Numbered from the stretch's first letter, positions 45,921-59,433 are shown. The stretch is 64,000 nt of DNA from Sympetrum striolatum (GCA_947579665.1 OX388350.1:42937393-43001392), one strand, 5' to 3'. Numbers and translations are program-made. The notes: generated from the letters alone by a model not told the origin.

Positions 45921-46107
45921 AATTGAAGAAATAAAATTTTTACTTGTACTATTTTCTATCGCATGTTTTACAAACGACCGGTTTCGTAAGATAACTTACA
46001 TCTTCAGTTGAACTGGTTTGACCTGAAGATGTAAGTTATTTACGAAACGGTCATGTGTAAAATATACGGTGGAAAATAGAACAATTGAAAATTTTATTCC
46101 TTCAATT
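45921..46107. mobile_element. Near-complete palindrome with hammerhead-like cores
   Basis: 45921-46007 and 46023-46107 are inverted copies around a 15-base centre, with mismatches and small indels mainly in the outer half. Read on either strand it contains CTGAAGA, T, a GTAA(G) stem, GAAAC, a CGG-type loop and GTC. The minus-strand version has a 5-bp stem (gtaag/cttac) and gaaaccggtcgt. The plus-strand version has the better first box (gacctgaag). Head-to-head hammerhead repeats of this kind are associated with Penelope-like elements. Confidence 0.75.
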
Positions 46108-48029
46108 TTTTTGGGCTTATGTTTTTGGTAAATAGACTGAAAATTTTCTTTAAAAAGGTGCAAAACAACCAGCATTGGAAATGAAAGGCTAAGTGGGAAA
46201 CACTATCCTCATGAGAATTAGAAGTAATGCCCACAAAGCTTACATTATTGCTATGCCTTATTCTTACCTAATATATCAGAATGTAATGGAAGTATAATTC
46301 AGTACGGTGTAAGTTAACTGTTACTAGTAAATAGTTGAACATTTTTTTATTCACGGGCTCGTTTAAAATGATAATTCATCAGTTCAGGGTATTCAATCTT
46401 TAGAAGTTTAGCAGTTAAATTCATTAAATGAGGTTAATTATTTATTTCACTTTAGTGGATAAAGAATTTATTAAACGGATAATTGAAAGATATAAAGTAC
46501 TTTATTTATGAAGTACCTTACCTTTATCCTCACCTTATCTACCATGTATCTTTAAGGAGTATGTAATAGCAAACATTTTTCAAATTTTATTGATAATCGA
46601 TTCAAGGGATCATTAAAATGCTGAATGATATTTCTTTTAGATTTTTCAGTTATAGGCTAAACTTGTTTGTCCTATTTAAAGATACCTTCTGGTTTTTTTC
46701 TAGAATTTAAGAGTCAAAAATCTCGTTAAATCGTAAACATTGTTTTATTCTTATAACCTAGTGCGAAGGAATTATTATTTTAAATGTTCAATTCCATTCT
46801 AAATTTTGTAATACTTCCACAAATATTTTCCCAACTGAAAGAAGCAGTGTAATTGTAGTGAGTGCAGATTCAGTTTAAAGGTACGGACGGAGTACAGCGA
46901 TTCACAAACTAATTATCAACGGCGCCGCAGTCAATTTCGCTCCTAGCCGAGAAATTCACTTTTCCTCTAGGACATAAAGTAATTGGACAGCGCATTTCCT
47001 GCAGCGGCTCTAATTTTCTTGTAATTAAAAGGAGCGAATGTGTAGGAACACAAACTGAACCCAGCTTGAGACCTATTTCTAACACGAACTGAGAGGATGA
47101 TTTAAGTGGAATATTACGTCTGTGGAAGATTTTCATTCGCCTGCAAATTCAGAGTTAAAGTTTATGTGACATATTGATGAAAAGAGGTAGCATATGCATC
47201 ATAGTATCTTTGTTATCAAAGTGTTATTGCATTTTTGGAATGTAGGAAAAAATACAAACTGTCGAAGTCTTTAAACATTCTTTCGTATATTTGAAGGATT
47301 GAAATTTTTTGTCGTACATTTGTTTTCAAAATTTTATTCTATTCCTATAATGTTGAGGAAAATGAAGTCTGCTTGTAATATAACAACTTATTGGTACGTT
47401 CTCCGTTTATCAATTGCTTCACGAAAATGACTTCATAGGATTTAATTTCCTATTGCGGCATACTGGTGTAATTTCCCTTAGGAAATTGACCCCTTTGTAA
47501 TGTTCCCATGTGGTTTATCCAGCTTTCGTTGATTTGGCTACGTTAATGATATAATTGCTTTGGTTAAGCTTTCAATTTAATGTGACGTTCTAATACTGTT
47601 TTTTATAAATGTAGTATCCTCGATCTCGAAGATCTTCATTAGCAATAGGTATAGTGCTGATATCAAAGTTTTCCTAAAATTTTAAAAATTATTTCATTCA
47701 GTATTATGCTTTTAATAGAATGATAACAATCTTAAGTACTACGTGAAATATTAGAGTTTACTTGGTTCTCCCATTTTTTGTCTTTTATGACCATCTAGTG
47801 CACATTTTCTTGTTTTATTCATATTTCCATAACATAATTCTATTTCGTATAACCATTCTGATTTCAATGATGTTAATCGGATAATAAATTTTTTGTCTTT
47901 CAACTAAAATATCAAATCACCATTTCATATTGTGAAGCATAAAACTCTAATTTGTATTCATTAAATATTGCAGAAGAGGTAGAAATTAAATCTATAGTGG
48001 TCTCAATGAAAGAATCGGGAAAATATTTG
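46108..48029. other. AT-rich noncoding stretch
   Basis: A short frame on the minus strand at 46909-47136 has no domain. Nothing else is seen. Confidence 0.5.
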
Positions 48030-48310
48030 CAAAAGTTGTGATATGGATTGTTTTCTATGTGGGTGTGAAATGCGGACCTTAAGGGAAGAGGAAATGGAAA
48101 GATTGAAGGCCTTTGAGGTGCAAGTATGGCCCAGAACATTCAGTAAGTTGGGTTGATTGGGAAACAAACACTTGAAATGGTTGGGGAGGAGAAGGTTTTA
48201 TTTTAAGCTATTAAGTATCAACAGAGGAAACTTATTGGCCAGGAATTGTGTGGAGAACTGTCCAAGAACCTAATTGAAGGTATAATTCTGAGAAATGCCA
48301 GAGAGGATTC
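48030..48310 (+). mobile_element. Decayed LINE reverse-transcriptase fragment
   Basis: Plus-strand translation from about 48063 gives CEMRTLREEEMERLKAFEV followed by QVWPRTFSKLG and a stop. After a one-base shift it continues with EMVGEEKVLF and QQRKLIGQELCGEL then IEGIILRNA. This is the order of the arthropod LINE endonuclease/reverse-transcriptase tail: the WTLRKED-RLEAFEMW-WRR block, the VG(E)-R-LL block, the R-R-WIGH-LRGD block and the IEG block. Stops and a frameshift make it dead. It belongs with the C-terminal pieces at 7567 and 34436. Confidence 0.85.
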
Positions 48311-49140
48311 ATTAAATTAAATGTATGTAGTAAATGTATTTCCCTGTATATTCACTCTAAATGTTGCTATATGACTCAGATGTTAAATTTGGCTTTATCT
48401 CTCAAAATTCTTACTATGTAGTGATTAAAGGGTTCTTTCGCATGATTGCACGTAATCCCGTCATTTTTGGTAGCCAATCTTCTTTTGTATGTACCTCAGA
48501 TTACTGACGTGAAATTCAAACGTGATTGTCTCATCAAACTGTTTTGTTTGCCTACCCTACTTATGGGGATTATTTATTCATCTCGCGAGATTTCTGTTCC
48601 TACGCGATCCGTCTCCTATTTGAGTTAGGACATTATCCTCCGGCGCTGTATATCTCGATGTGGGTTCAACCTTTTGGTTTCATAGCCTCGCCTACAAGTC
48701 CTTTCTATCGTAAAATCTGACCCATACTCTCCCGAATTTCTGGCAAAATCCGAGCTGAGGCTTATATACGAGGCCATATTCCATGAAAATTAGTTGCTTT
48801 TTGCCATATTTCCATATAAGTGAAAGTTTCCCTCAGGAGTAACGTTTTACTATGTGCCAGCGAGTGGACAGTAATAAGTATTTATTTTTTATGATAGGAT
48901 AGCAAAAGAAAATTATCATCTGCCTTGTAGAATATGAAGAATATTAGGTTGTTTTTATATAGAAGAGAATAATGCCATGTTGTTTTTCTCTTTCGTTCTT
49001 TCAATTTTTAAGTCGTGAATTTTCCATTATAATATTCTAGTGACCGAGTTAAGTCAATACCTTCTAGAAATTGAGAATAGTTTTGACGTGTCCTTGTTTC
49101 CCTAATATAAATCTTTAGTAGCATAAGAGCTAGGTGATTT
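48311..49140. other. AT-rich noncoding stretch
   Basis: 48590-48740 is slightly GC-richer. No feature supported. Confidence 0.5.
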
Positions 49141-49212
49141 TAACGTTAAAAAATCACACCATTGTTCAGATCTTAATTCATTTTACATGATGGTGTGGGC
49201 TTTTCAGCGTTA
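49141..49212. mobile_element. Fold-back element with about 23-bp arms
   Basis: 49141-49163 pairs with the reverse complement of 49190-49212 (taacg at the tips, cacaccat at the inner end, several mismatches between). A MITE remnant with no coding. Confidence 0.6.
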
Positions 49213-49591
49213 GAGCTCGATTTACGATAAGAGTAAACTTGATTTTAGTATATTAATATTATTTTAGTATTTAATATGTTAATATTTTCCGATAGAGAGT
49301 TTTGTCTGTTGGAATCGTATTTCATCTGCATGAATATTATAAAATATCTATTTAAAATCTAATGCACTACCACCAGATGTGTAAAAATTCCTTAATGAGA
49401 ATAATACTAACAGAACTAAATAACGTGCTCCTTGTAAAACCTCTACATCCAATCGGTAGAAGAGGATTGATTAAGAATAATAATAATATATTTTCTAGAT
49501 CATACATTCTCTAGGTGTTTTAAGTAAGTTCTTAACTTATCGTTGGATTGGCTATATTTCTATAATTTCATTTAAGTATTTGGTTTAATTT
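49213..49591. other. AT-rich spacer
   Basis: Nothing recognisable. Confidence 0.5.
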
Positions 49592-50001
49592 ATTTCGATC
49601 GATTAAAATTGTTAAAGTTTTCTAGTTTCAGAAACAGGACCTAAAGACTTTACTTTCCGCATACATTTCCATCACTTTAAATTGCAGAATGTGTTAATTG
49701 AGTTTCATTATGTATGCAAAAGTTGTTTAAGCGATAGAGGCGTGACACAGTTTGGGAGAAACCCACTATTCGTTCTTTGACTCACATGTTTAATCGATTA
49801 TAATCGATTATAATTGTTAATATTTTCTTGTTTTAATAAGATCTAAAGATATTACTCATCACATAAATTTCTGGCACTTAAGATCGCAAAATGTCTCAAT
49901 TGCATTTCGTAATGTATTGGAAAACTTTTTAAAGCTATAGATGTAGACACAGATGAGGAGGAACCATTTCTTTGTTCTTCTGCTCATATTTTTGCTCTTA
50001 C
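49592..50001 (+). repeat. Two-copy tandem duplication, 205-bp unit
   Basis: The units start near 49592 and 49797. Shared blocks are gatta(a/t)aattgtta, gacctaaag or gatctaaag, ca[c/t]ttaa-like text with gca[g/a]aatgt, attg[a/c][g/a]tttc, and tcgttctttgactca against ttgttcttctgctca. The copies have diverged substantially. Confidence 0.75.
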
Positions 50002-51675
50002 AAATCGGTACACTCACTTTGGACGGTAAACTTCATTGAATCGTCAACCGATGATTTAAGTAGTTGCCTTGGGTGAATTTATACCCCGTAAATGGATTAG
50101 AGAACATCGCCGGGCAGAAGAGGATTCAAATGTAAAGTGGTATTTGTCCGTTGTCAAGCTCCTTCTTCTTTTGTGGCCACGACTACTTCTCTTTCAAAGG
50201 GGACGCTGCGGTTTCTAACCCCCCCCTCATTTTCCAACAGCTTTCGTCGATATTAGGTTTTCTCTTCCTCTCCTAGATGACTCTAGTTCGGTCAGCTGAA
50301 GTAATTTCGACCATTCTAATTACCCAGCTTATTTCGCGTGAATATTTGCCTGAATATTTACCTCCGGGGTTGGGATTCCGGATGGAGAATTCCCCGATCC
50401 TTAATTTCCTGGAGCGAAGGTTTGGATTGTCAAGATATTTTCTCGTGCGGGATGTTTGAGTTTTGGTTTAACCTGAATTTAGTGTAATCATCATTAGAAA
50501 TTTAGGAAAAGGCCAGGGTAATTTGGTGGCATAAAGAAGGGAGCCTTATTCAAGGGCATTTATTTACGAACGTATGTGATATAATTTTGCATAAATGAAT
50601 GGATACCTTTCGTTGAGAATTTTTCTTTCCATTCTACAGCGATATCTTTAAACGATGTCTGCTGCCATAGCTTGACGAATGGAACATATTTTATTCACAT
50701 ATTACGGTGAAGCATGTTAGGGTATAGGTTGCACTTACATGGACATTAGGGTGTCCCAAGGTATAAGGAAAATTTTCTTTTTCGCAAAATCAAATACGCG
50801 TACCCTCTATTTTTTCTTTTTAGCCATATTAACTTACCTAATAAATATTACTGAGATTGGATTATGGTAACCCGTGCCGACTTGATACCAAATAATTTCG
50901 AGAAATAAAAGTTTTTACTGACAAGGGGAACACCTGGTTAATGGGAAATTAACCAACAAATTCACACGAATCTTTCTTGCCACATCCGTTGATTAAAAAT
51001 AGTGAACACGTGTCCGGCCGTTTTACTCAATGGGATTTTGTTTATAAAAAAATAGCAATTGAAAATTGGAATTATGCAACCACACCATACACTTGCATTC
51101 CTATGTAGATCTCGAGTCAATAGGAAATTATTTTCTTCCATTTTACTGATAACTTATCTTTTTGCGATTAAATTTCATATTGTTACCTTCCTAGCATTAT
51201 TTAATTTTAGTTAGCATATATTCTAATATACATAACTTCGTACAGTGGGCTGGAATCGAAAAAAGCTGACCAAAAATACAAAAGTGGATTTTGTTTGGGC
51301 GAACTTTGACAGTTCGCACAGTTACTGCTGAATAAATTCCGTATTCAGCCATTATAGCTTTGATATGAACGCGAGGGCAAAATACCTCACTATTTCCTTT
51401 AAGATTAGCTGTATGATGAGTCTTTTCTCTGACTGAACTGAGTTGATTGACGTAAGCTTTCCGCTCATGAGAATTTTTCAGGGAAGAAAACTAATTTAAT
51501 ATCAGCCTCACGTAGCATTAATATATTTATGGGGCATGACCTCAAATACTTTTAGTGCGACCACTCCAGTATTTATTTCAGTACGAAGTATCTCGTAGGT
51601 TTACTTCCTTTTTTATGGCCTCTATAAAATCTCTCTGCCGAATAAACTAGAAAAATACTGGTTTTATGTGTTGGG
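50002..51675. other. Noncoding stretch with a GC-richer patch
   Basis: 50150-50430 is GC-richer, with chance frames. A 7-bp hairpin (tggttaa/ttaacca) lies near 50935-50955. No gene. Confidence 0.45.
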
Positions 51676-51695
51676 ATATATATATATATATATAT
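51676..51695. repeat. (AT)10 microsatellite
   Basis: About 20 bases of pure AT dinucleotide. Confidence 0.9.
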
Positions 51696-54565
51696 TCATC
51701 TTTAGTTCCATAAAGGGCTCTTATTTATTTTTTATCTTTATTACCTAATGCGTTACAATGAAAGAAGTTACGGGTGTTTTTATAAAATATGAACATAAAT
51801 AATTCTTGGAAATATCTTCTCGAAACGCAAAATGAATGAAGAAATTCCTGATGATGTCATTAAAATCTATCAATTAAGAGTTTGACGGTTTCTAAATCTT
51901 ATTTCCGGAGCTTAGTTTGCCAAGAATGTATTTCTATGGAGGTATTTTATTTCTCAAAAATTTTCACATTCTTCAAAAGTAATAAATGATGAATTGGAAA
52001 GAAAAAATAAAATTGCTTAAAATTTCCTCGCCGTTTTCATAAAAGTCACGTTTGGCCCCATTCGTTTTGTGCATTTTATGCTGCCGTGCTTTTTTTTCAC
52101 AAGACGAATGCCTAACTCGTGGAAGGTATGCTGAAAGAGATTTTGTATGCCAGGGAAAAACCTCCTCCCTATGGCTGGGAATTTTATTCATACTTATATT
52201 ACACATTAATCTGAAGCTTCCTTTCAGTATCCTTCATATATAATAGTACCACATAGTAGAGAGCCTGCGTGGAAATTTTAGCGTATCCCCTCCTTGGAGA
52301 GGTATACCACCCACTCACGGGAACTCCGCACACAGTGTACTCCACGAAACGATATTCACTTCCTCGTCGTTGCCAGGTATCGCTAATCGTTCTCTTGTTT
52401 TTCTTCAAAATGTGCCATGTGTATGCCTAAGGAGTTTGCGAATTAAGAGAATTTGTCAACACTGCAGTGCATAGAAGAGACTGGGAGAAGGGATACCTAA
52501 GGGTATTTAGAATGGGGTATGTTGTCGATGCTCCGCCCACTGGTGCCCCAAAAGGTTCTTTACTACGCGGTACTATAATTGTTTTTGCACAATACTGTAT
52601 AATATAATTACATGTAGTACTACATACAGTACAATTAATATATTTTACAATAAGGAACAAAAAGCGAAGCAGACAAGACCAAAAGTAGAGAAGATACATT
52701 TTTGTCAACTTAATATTCAGTCGAATATATGCACTACAATTAGAAGTTTTTTGTAAATTACAATTTACCCATTTGAGTCCTGCCTGACCAAATATGGTTT
52801 GTCGGTGAATAATAACTTAAATACTAAACATAAGTTCCTCACTGTTATTTTTCTTGTTATAGTAACTGTTGTTTTTATATTTATTGCTTTGGTTTAATAA
52901 ATTAGCTTTTCTTCAATAATTTAAATTAGTTAGTTTGGTAAAATCTGTAGTTTTGACTCTATCCTACTCTTACATATCGTCCTTTGCGGTGGAGCTTCTT
53001 CTGGTATTTTCCTGGTGTAGGTGTCGGAGAACCAATTCAGTTTGAAGTGGTTTCATAATTAGGCGTTTAATTTCAGTTCTAAAATTTATTCATTTTCAGA
53101 GGGCTTTTTTGTATGCAAGTTTGAATTTCTTCAGTCTTTCACCATTCATAGCTCTTAAGAGTATGCTAAGCAGTCTTCTTAATGCAGTATCCATTGACTC
53201 GAAACTGAAAATATCAAAGAATTTCGCAGTGATTAGTACACTAATGAGCGTTTACACGTTGTCATCAGAAATCAATTAGCCCTCAAGTACGCATAGCTTC
53301 CATCTTTATAATCGCCGTATGCTTACCTATTTTCCTGATTAGCCGTAATCTCGTGGAGACGAAAATTAGAGCGGCTGTTGCATCTTTCCATCTTCAATTA
53401 CGTCTCGTTTATTTCCCTCAGGAGGTAAAAAAGAGAAGATCGGCGGAGAAGGTAAATGGGCAATTTTTCCCTATCTTTCTGTGCCTCTAATTGCCGCTCC
53501 TTTGACGTAGGAATCGCTCCCGACTTTGAAGAGTAATTTTGCTGCGAATGAGAGGTTTTTCTTCAGCAATAAGGAATCTCTCTTGATCTATCATTTCAAG
53601 TCTCCAATTTCTCCCCTTCACGCCTTTGTTTCTGATCTCTCTCGTGGTCGTCGCATCAAAGGGTTTAACGGCTTAATTGAAAGATTCTCAGATTACCCTA
53701 GGAAGGGAAAAATATATTAAGGTTCCTAGAATACCTCAGTAATGACTTTGAAAACTTATACACAACAGCCACCCGTGGTATCATTTTGTCTTGTATCATT
53801 AACTTATTTTTTGTCTTTAATTATTTTTAATATTTATTATCTTCATTTTAATCACTATTATTTCAATAATTCTTAACTGTAATATAGCTATTTTTATTTT
53901 ATCAATGTTAATGCATTTTTAATAAGTGATGGTTAGCTCGTGTGTATCTTTACTCTATCTAGATTGTAAAGAAGTTCGTATAAGATGCAATTGATTTGTA
54001 CATTTTTTTCGAAACAGGAAAATTGATTATCTGAATTTCCAAAATATTTTAATCATTAACTTAATTTAATATTTATATTTCTTTGATGCCTCTGTTCTAG
54101 AGCCCCCAAATAATCGTTTCATGATTTTCCTGTATTTAGGAATGGATAAATTTTCCCCATCCCATTAAATATTCAATGGCGATGTTGAAACTTAGTATTT
54201 CTCTCCAAGCCACCCTACTCTGGTAGAAGCAGATGATCTAAATTTATTATTCCACCGATGCTGTTGTTAGTTTTTAGTGGTAAAGTACTAGCTTATTCTG
54301 TTAATATTTTTATCTAATTTAATAGTAAGTAATTTATTCAAAATATAACAACTACAGAGTACAAAATATTGCAATAATGACAGAAATGAATGCCAATGAT
54401 TTGCTTATTGAAAAAGTGGATACATAATGTCAAAAGAAAATTAAAGTAGAATTTAGATTGCAAGTGTCCTGTCAAACCTTTTGTCGGCAAGGTTTGTCGG
54501 CAGGTTCCCAAGATTAAAACTATATTTGGCGATTATAGTTTTTTCATCATTATAATTACTTGTAA
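51696..54565. other. Long noncoding stretch
   Basis: 52240-52560 and 53340-53640 are GC-richer. A minus frame at 52427-52708 (93 codons) and its neighbour at 52199-52408 have no domain. A short internal repeat, tgtcggca, occurs twice near 54482-54502. No gene is supported. Confidence 0.4.
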
Positions 54566-54625
54566 ATAAATATATAAACCACTCCCAAAACCATCAAAAT
54601 TTAAGGGAGTGGTTTATATATTTAT
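54566..54625. repeat. Perfect 21-bp hairpin
   Basis: 54566-54586 and 54605-54625 are exact reverse complements around an 18-base loop. Each arm contains accactccc or its complement. The fold is small and perfectly paired, unlike typical animal pre-miRNAs, which are longer and carry mismatches, so a fold-back repeat is more likely. Confidence 0.9.
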
Positions 54626-55819
54626 GTACTGTTAAGTACCCATCGGTGTCCTTTTTCCGATTATTATAATTACTTAATTATTATTTTTATAGGCGATTTT
54701 ACAAATATTTGATACAATACTTATAACAATTGTTAAACTTTCAAATATTTTTTCAGTTGTAATATATAAAGGAAGTTTACAATAATATGATGTCACCCCT
54801 GTGACTGTTTTCTGTGCATTAAAAAATCGACTAGAACAATATAAAGATAATTAAAATTGGTGAATAATATATTAATTATAAAATTTTCTTACTTGAAATA
54901 CCATGTACACCACTTGTTATTATTCCTTAAAAAATCCTTGAGATTTGACCAATATCAAAAGCTAACAGGGATAAAACTTTCTTTGGATTAGACAAGTCAA
55001 TGCTGGTTAGTAAAGAAAGTGAATAATCTCACGGAAATAGAGGTAGATTAAGTGTGATACTTAAAAGAGTAAAAGTAAATTTAGGGTGAAGGAAAAGGGT
55101 CCAGAGTCGAAATTTGAGAACGGATCAGTTGTATGGGATAAGAGATGTAGCCGTAGGTAATAAGTACCAGCTCTGACCAGGTTCTGGAAGAATTATAAAT
55201 TAGAATCCTGACCGTAGAGGTACCTGTCTTGTCTTATATGTCTCTCTTGCTAAAACATTTCGTCCGAGAGCGGATTAAGATCGGCCACCTGAGTGTAAAC
55301 TCCCCTCCATCCAAAGTCGGCTATAGAGTGGTGGTGTCACGGTTTACATTTCAGTTCATTATGCAGAACATTAACTGAAGTGACTTGGGATAGCCACGGG
55401 ATTTACCCTCCTTGGTGGAACAGTTCCGTTTCCACTCCTGTCGGTTGCCTGAGGTCTTATAATACGTCAAATTTCGCACCGAGCGGATTTAGGATGAGGT
55501 TAATTTCAGAATTTGATAGGAAGGAAAGCTTGCAAATCTGATAAATAGATATTCTAATTTTGAAATCACCGTATTAATAAATTTATCTATAGAAATGACT
55601 TGAAATTTGTTTCGATCGTAGATGAATCTTTTTCATTATTTGGCCTTGGCTAATTTTACATAATATTTCCGTTGTGTTTGATACATATGCTTTTGCTAAC
55701 CCACGGAGGTGTTGCAAGGTTCTTCCTCCTTGGTTAACTTATAGGTTTATAATGAGTTGTCTCGCAATTGTAATTTCTAACATTGTAGTGTGGGATTTTT
55801 CAGTGGTATTTACTTAAAT
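54626..55819. other. Noncoding stretch
   Basis: 55180-55500 is GC-richer than its flanks and has gagcggatt repeated at about 55269 and 55483. It may be an unrecognised repeat. No frame or fold is supported. Confidence 0.4.
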
Positions 55820-55943
55820 ATCAACAGGATTAACTTATAGAAAAATATTAAGATTAGTATGCTAATAGTATGCAGTAATAGTATCAACAGGATTAACTAA
55901 TATAAAATATTAAGATTATTATGCTAATAGTATGCAAATTAGT
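55820..55943 (+). repeat. Two-copy tandem duplication, 63-bp unit
   Basis: Unit 1 starts at 55820 and unit 2 at 55883. Both contain atcaacaggattaact, atattaagatta and atgctaatagtatgca, with very few differences. Confidence 0.95.
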
Positions 55944-58900
55944 GCAAATGATTGTATTTTCAAGTTTATGTATGTTAAAACACTGCTAGTCGGTTCTATC
56001 TTTTGATTAATTGATTATTTATTTGTTATTATTTTTACAATAGCACTGCAAGTAGGTAAATAGCCAGGTGGCAGTGCCGCTAGTCATTCAACAATGCCAA
56101 CTACTTACATTAACAACAATAAATTATAAAACAATTTTGTTATACATGTGAGAGTGATAATTATATTTTTTGAGACTCGAATCTATTAAATTTAAAGCCA
56201 AAGTATGTTGAATTTTCAAGTTTTTTATTTCAAAGTATATCTGATCATTTTTGATCAAGGAAGAAGTCTCTTTTCAAAAATTAAAATACGCGGAATTCAT
56301 TCTTTAATATAAAGGTCAAATGAGGTTGTTTAGCTACTTATATTTTTACTTTAATTAACCTGATCCTGAAAAAGTTGATTGTAAGAGTGGTCTTTGTAGA
56401 CTTAAAATTCGCCCAATAAATTCCTCATTATTGTTATTATATTATACATAGAGAAAGTAAATGTAAACTCTGCATTTGTTTTTGCTTACATGAAATAACT
56501 CACAGATTACATATTATCTAACAATGAAGACGCATGCTTCTGCTACCATATCCTTTATAGACGTAATATCAATATATTTATATTTATCTTTGATTTTCAC
56601 GAAAGGCGAATTTGCTTAGGATATCGGTTCTTTCTGTGCTTCTCTTTTTGTGAGCCCTGCAGTTATTTGCGAGAAAAACTTTCACTTCCATTCTCATTGC
56701 AACTGTAAAAGCATCCAGTTTTTTCTTATCCATTCCCAAAATGCTGGAACTGCGATTTTCCGAACCTTAAACGAACCTTTTTACAGCATTCTTTTTCTGG
56801 GTATCGAATCAGAGAAAGGAAAGATCGGTCGCTGTATGACTAGCGGCCAAAATAGCAACTGAAATCGAATGCCTTTCCCCTTTTAGGAATATTATTTTCG
56901 TTGCATAATAATGAGGGAATCGACGCAGGACACTTAAAATCGCATTTGCATTTAGATTCGCTTTCTTTTCCCGCGAAAGTGAACGAGGCGTTTCAGGAAG
57001 GGCAAATTGATCGTCGCAAAAAATTATTATCTCCATCTTAATCCTCGGATCGCATCACTTTCCTGCGTCGTTTTAATAATTTCGTGGGTCTCCGCGAACT
57101 TTCCTTATCATCCTGTGATTCTTCGAGATTTGCATTTTGGCGTATTCATAGCCTCGTCTATCTGATTTTTTTCCCGAGGAAATTTTCTAATAGGGGTAGG
57201 ATAAGGAAAGTTGTAAGTGATATCTCATTATTTATCATTTTGATTCCCATTTACATTTGGATGGAACTCTATCTCTTAAATCTTACGTCGACGTTAATGA
57301 AGAAGTATTGTGCTTAAACTAAATAAAGTAAGTCAAAAATCATTGTTAGTTTTTAAAGTACGTTTTTAAGACCTCCTACTGAGCAGAAAACTGAACAAAA
57401 TCCGTTTCTTTCCTACACCTTTATGTCCGGTTTCGTTAGGCTGTCTCTTGCGATATTCATTATATATTATTTGCATCGTAGCGGTTATAAATTTATTTTA
57501 CTTATTTATCTAAATTTAAACGAGAAAAGGATATTATTATATGCTATCATATTTTCCAATATCCGAGACGAGTTTTAACATGCCATCAATAAACAAATAA
57601 TGAACTTAATTTATTTGCATTTGCAATTTTTTTATTTAGTTAATAGGTACAAGTGAGATACTAGATCATTTTCCACATTCTATTTTATTTTTTAATAACT
57701 ATTTCTATTGCTGACCTATTTTGTGATCCCTAACTTTGCTTTTTATTTTTTTCAGGAAATATTTATAAATGCACATTTCCAATGAAACCGAAACGGTGAA
57801 TTTTGAGATAATAACACATTTCAGTTTTACAAACTAAAATTCCATTGAGTGTTATAAAAAGAGTTCAATGCCATGAATTCTCCCACTTTTTTCGAATTCC
57901 GTACTTGATGGTGCAAATAAAAATAAATACACGCCTCTGTTTAATCACGCTTATTTTACTATTTACATATAACTGATGCATTTATTTGGAATACCTACAG
58001 CGTAATGCTGTTTATAAAATTTTAATAGGATTATAGCATAAATTATAATAATTGGATATAACATTACATTATATGTATTTTGTTTGTCTTTATATGTAAC
58101 GTACAAAAGTTTTCAACTTTATATGCTAAAAATTTATACTTTTTTGTTAATAAATGGACGATAAAAGTTCCCATTTAACCTAGTTATCCGAGGAGCTACA
58201 CCACTTTCCGTAAAACATTACATTCATTGCGCACTGTGTACTGTAACTTTTATTATTGCTGTCTATATCTTGTAAATATATTTGAATATAATAATTGCAT
58301 TTATTAACGATACAGGCATATACTGATATTTTTTTACATGCTAAGTATAAGACAAGTCATGTATATGCTGTCTAGGGTTATTTAAAATTCATAGTGACTT
58401 AGTCAATTCACAGCAGTATTGTATTGCATATTTATATAATGTGTTTTTTTATTTTTTATTTATGGATTCTTATGATGTATATAGTTGGGTTTATTGTATG
58501 TATGCGTAATATATTTTTTTATTAATTGTTATATAAGTTAACGTCGCAACCAGTCCTTGCGACTAACTGCGGCGGTTTTGTAGAATAAACAAATAAAGTT
58601 TATAAAAATAGTAATTTATAGTTAAAGATAATAAATCTTCATGGAGTGATTTTGTATCAGTTGGTATAATCGGGAGTGACAGGACTAAGGAGGGTATGAT
58701 TGGAATCGAAGAAAGAAATAAAATTGCCATTTACTGACGAAAGAAAATAAAATGTTTCCAAGGATAAAGGAAGGTTATAAAAAGACAGCGTCTCCGAGAA
58801 AAGAGTAATTCCCTGCGCCCTAGATGTGTTGCGTGACGTAAAGGGCATGTACTACCGCTTCCGTGTATTGGATCCTTACGCTTTTATAGGTTTCAAGTAG

Positions 58901-59087
58901 GGACTTCTCGAAAGGGCATCGCAACCGGAAAAGGATTTTTCTTTAGTTGAACATCAATTGAAATATGCAGAAGCGTGCTCGAAGCAGCGGAAACAAATAC
59001 AAACGAATATTTGCATTTGGAATGTTCCTTTGATTTATTGTAGCTAACTATTATTCACATCCTTAAATACAAAATATAATTTTGTAA
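55944..59087. other. Long noncoding stretch
   Basis: 56590-57100 is GC-richer, with chance frames on both strands. A 7-bp hairpin (gtcgcaa at 58543-58549, ttgcgac at 58557-58563) stands alone. No gene is seen. Confidence 0.45.
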
Positions 59088-59132
59088 GTATTATATATAT
59101 TTATATATTTATATATATTAATATATAAATAT
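59088..59132. repeat. A/T-only low-complexity tract
   Basis: Alternating TATATAT and TTTATAT words for about 45 bases. Confidence 0.85.
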
Positions 59133-59433
59133 AAGAATTAAAATTGAAAATCTTGCATGGTAATTGCTAACTTAGTGAAATGGTTTTCCATATCACGCAC
59201 GTACTGGGTTTAGATTTGTTTCTCTGATATCTTATAAAGAGGGAGACAACTAATTTGACATTTTAATTTGCGTTAATTCATCGTATGTCAACCGTATCAT
59301 ATTTCCAATTCCGAATCATCATGATATATTATTGTATATTCATAATGGTATTTTCGTTATCATGCGTTTCTCAGAGAAGAAATATTTACTGCAACATTAT
59401 TTTCAGCTTGTGGTCTTGAGGATAATGCTTTTA

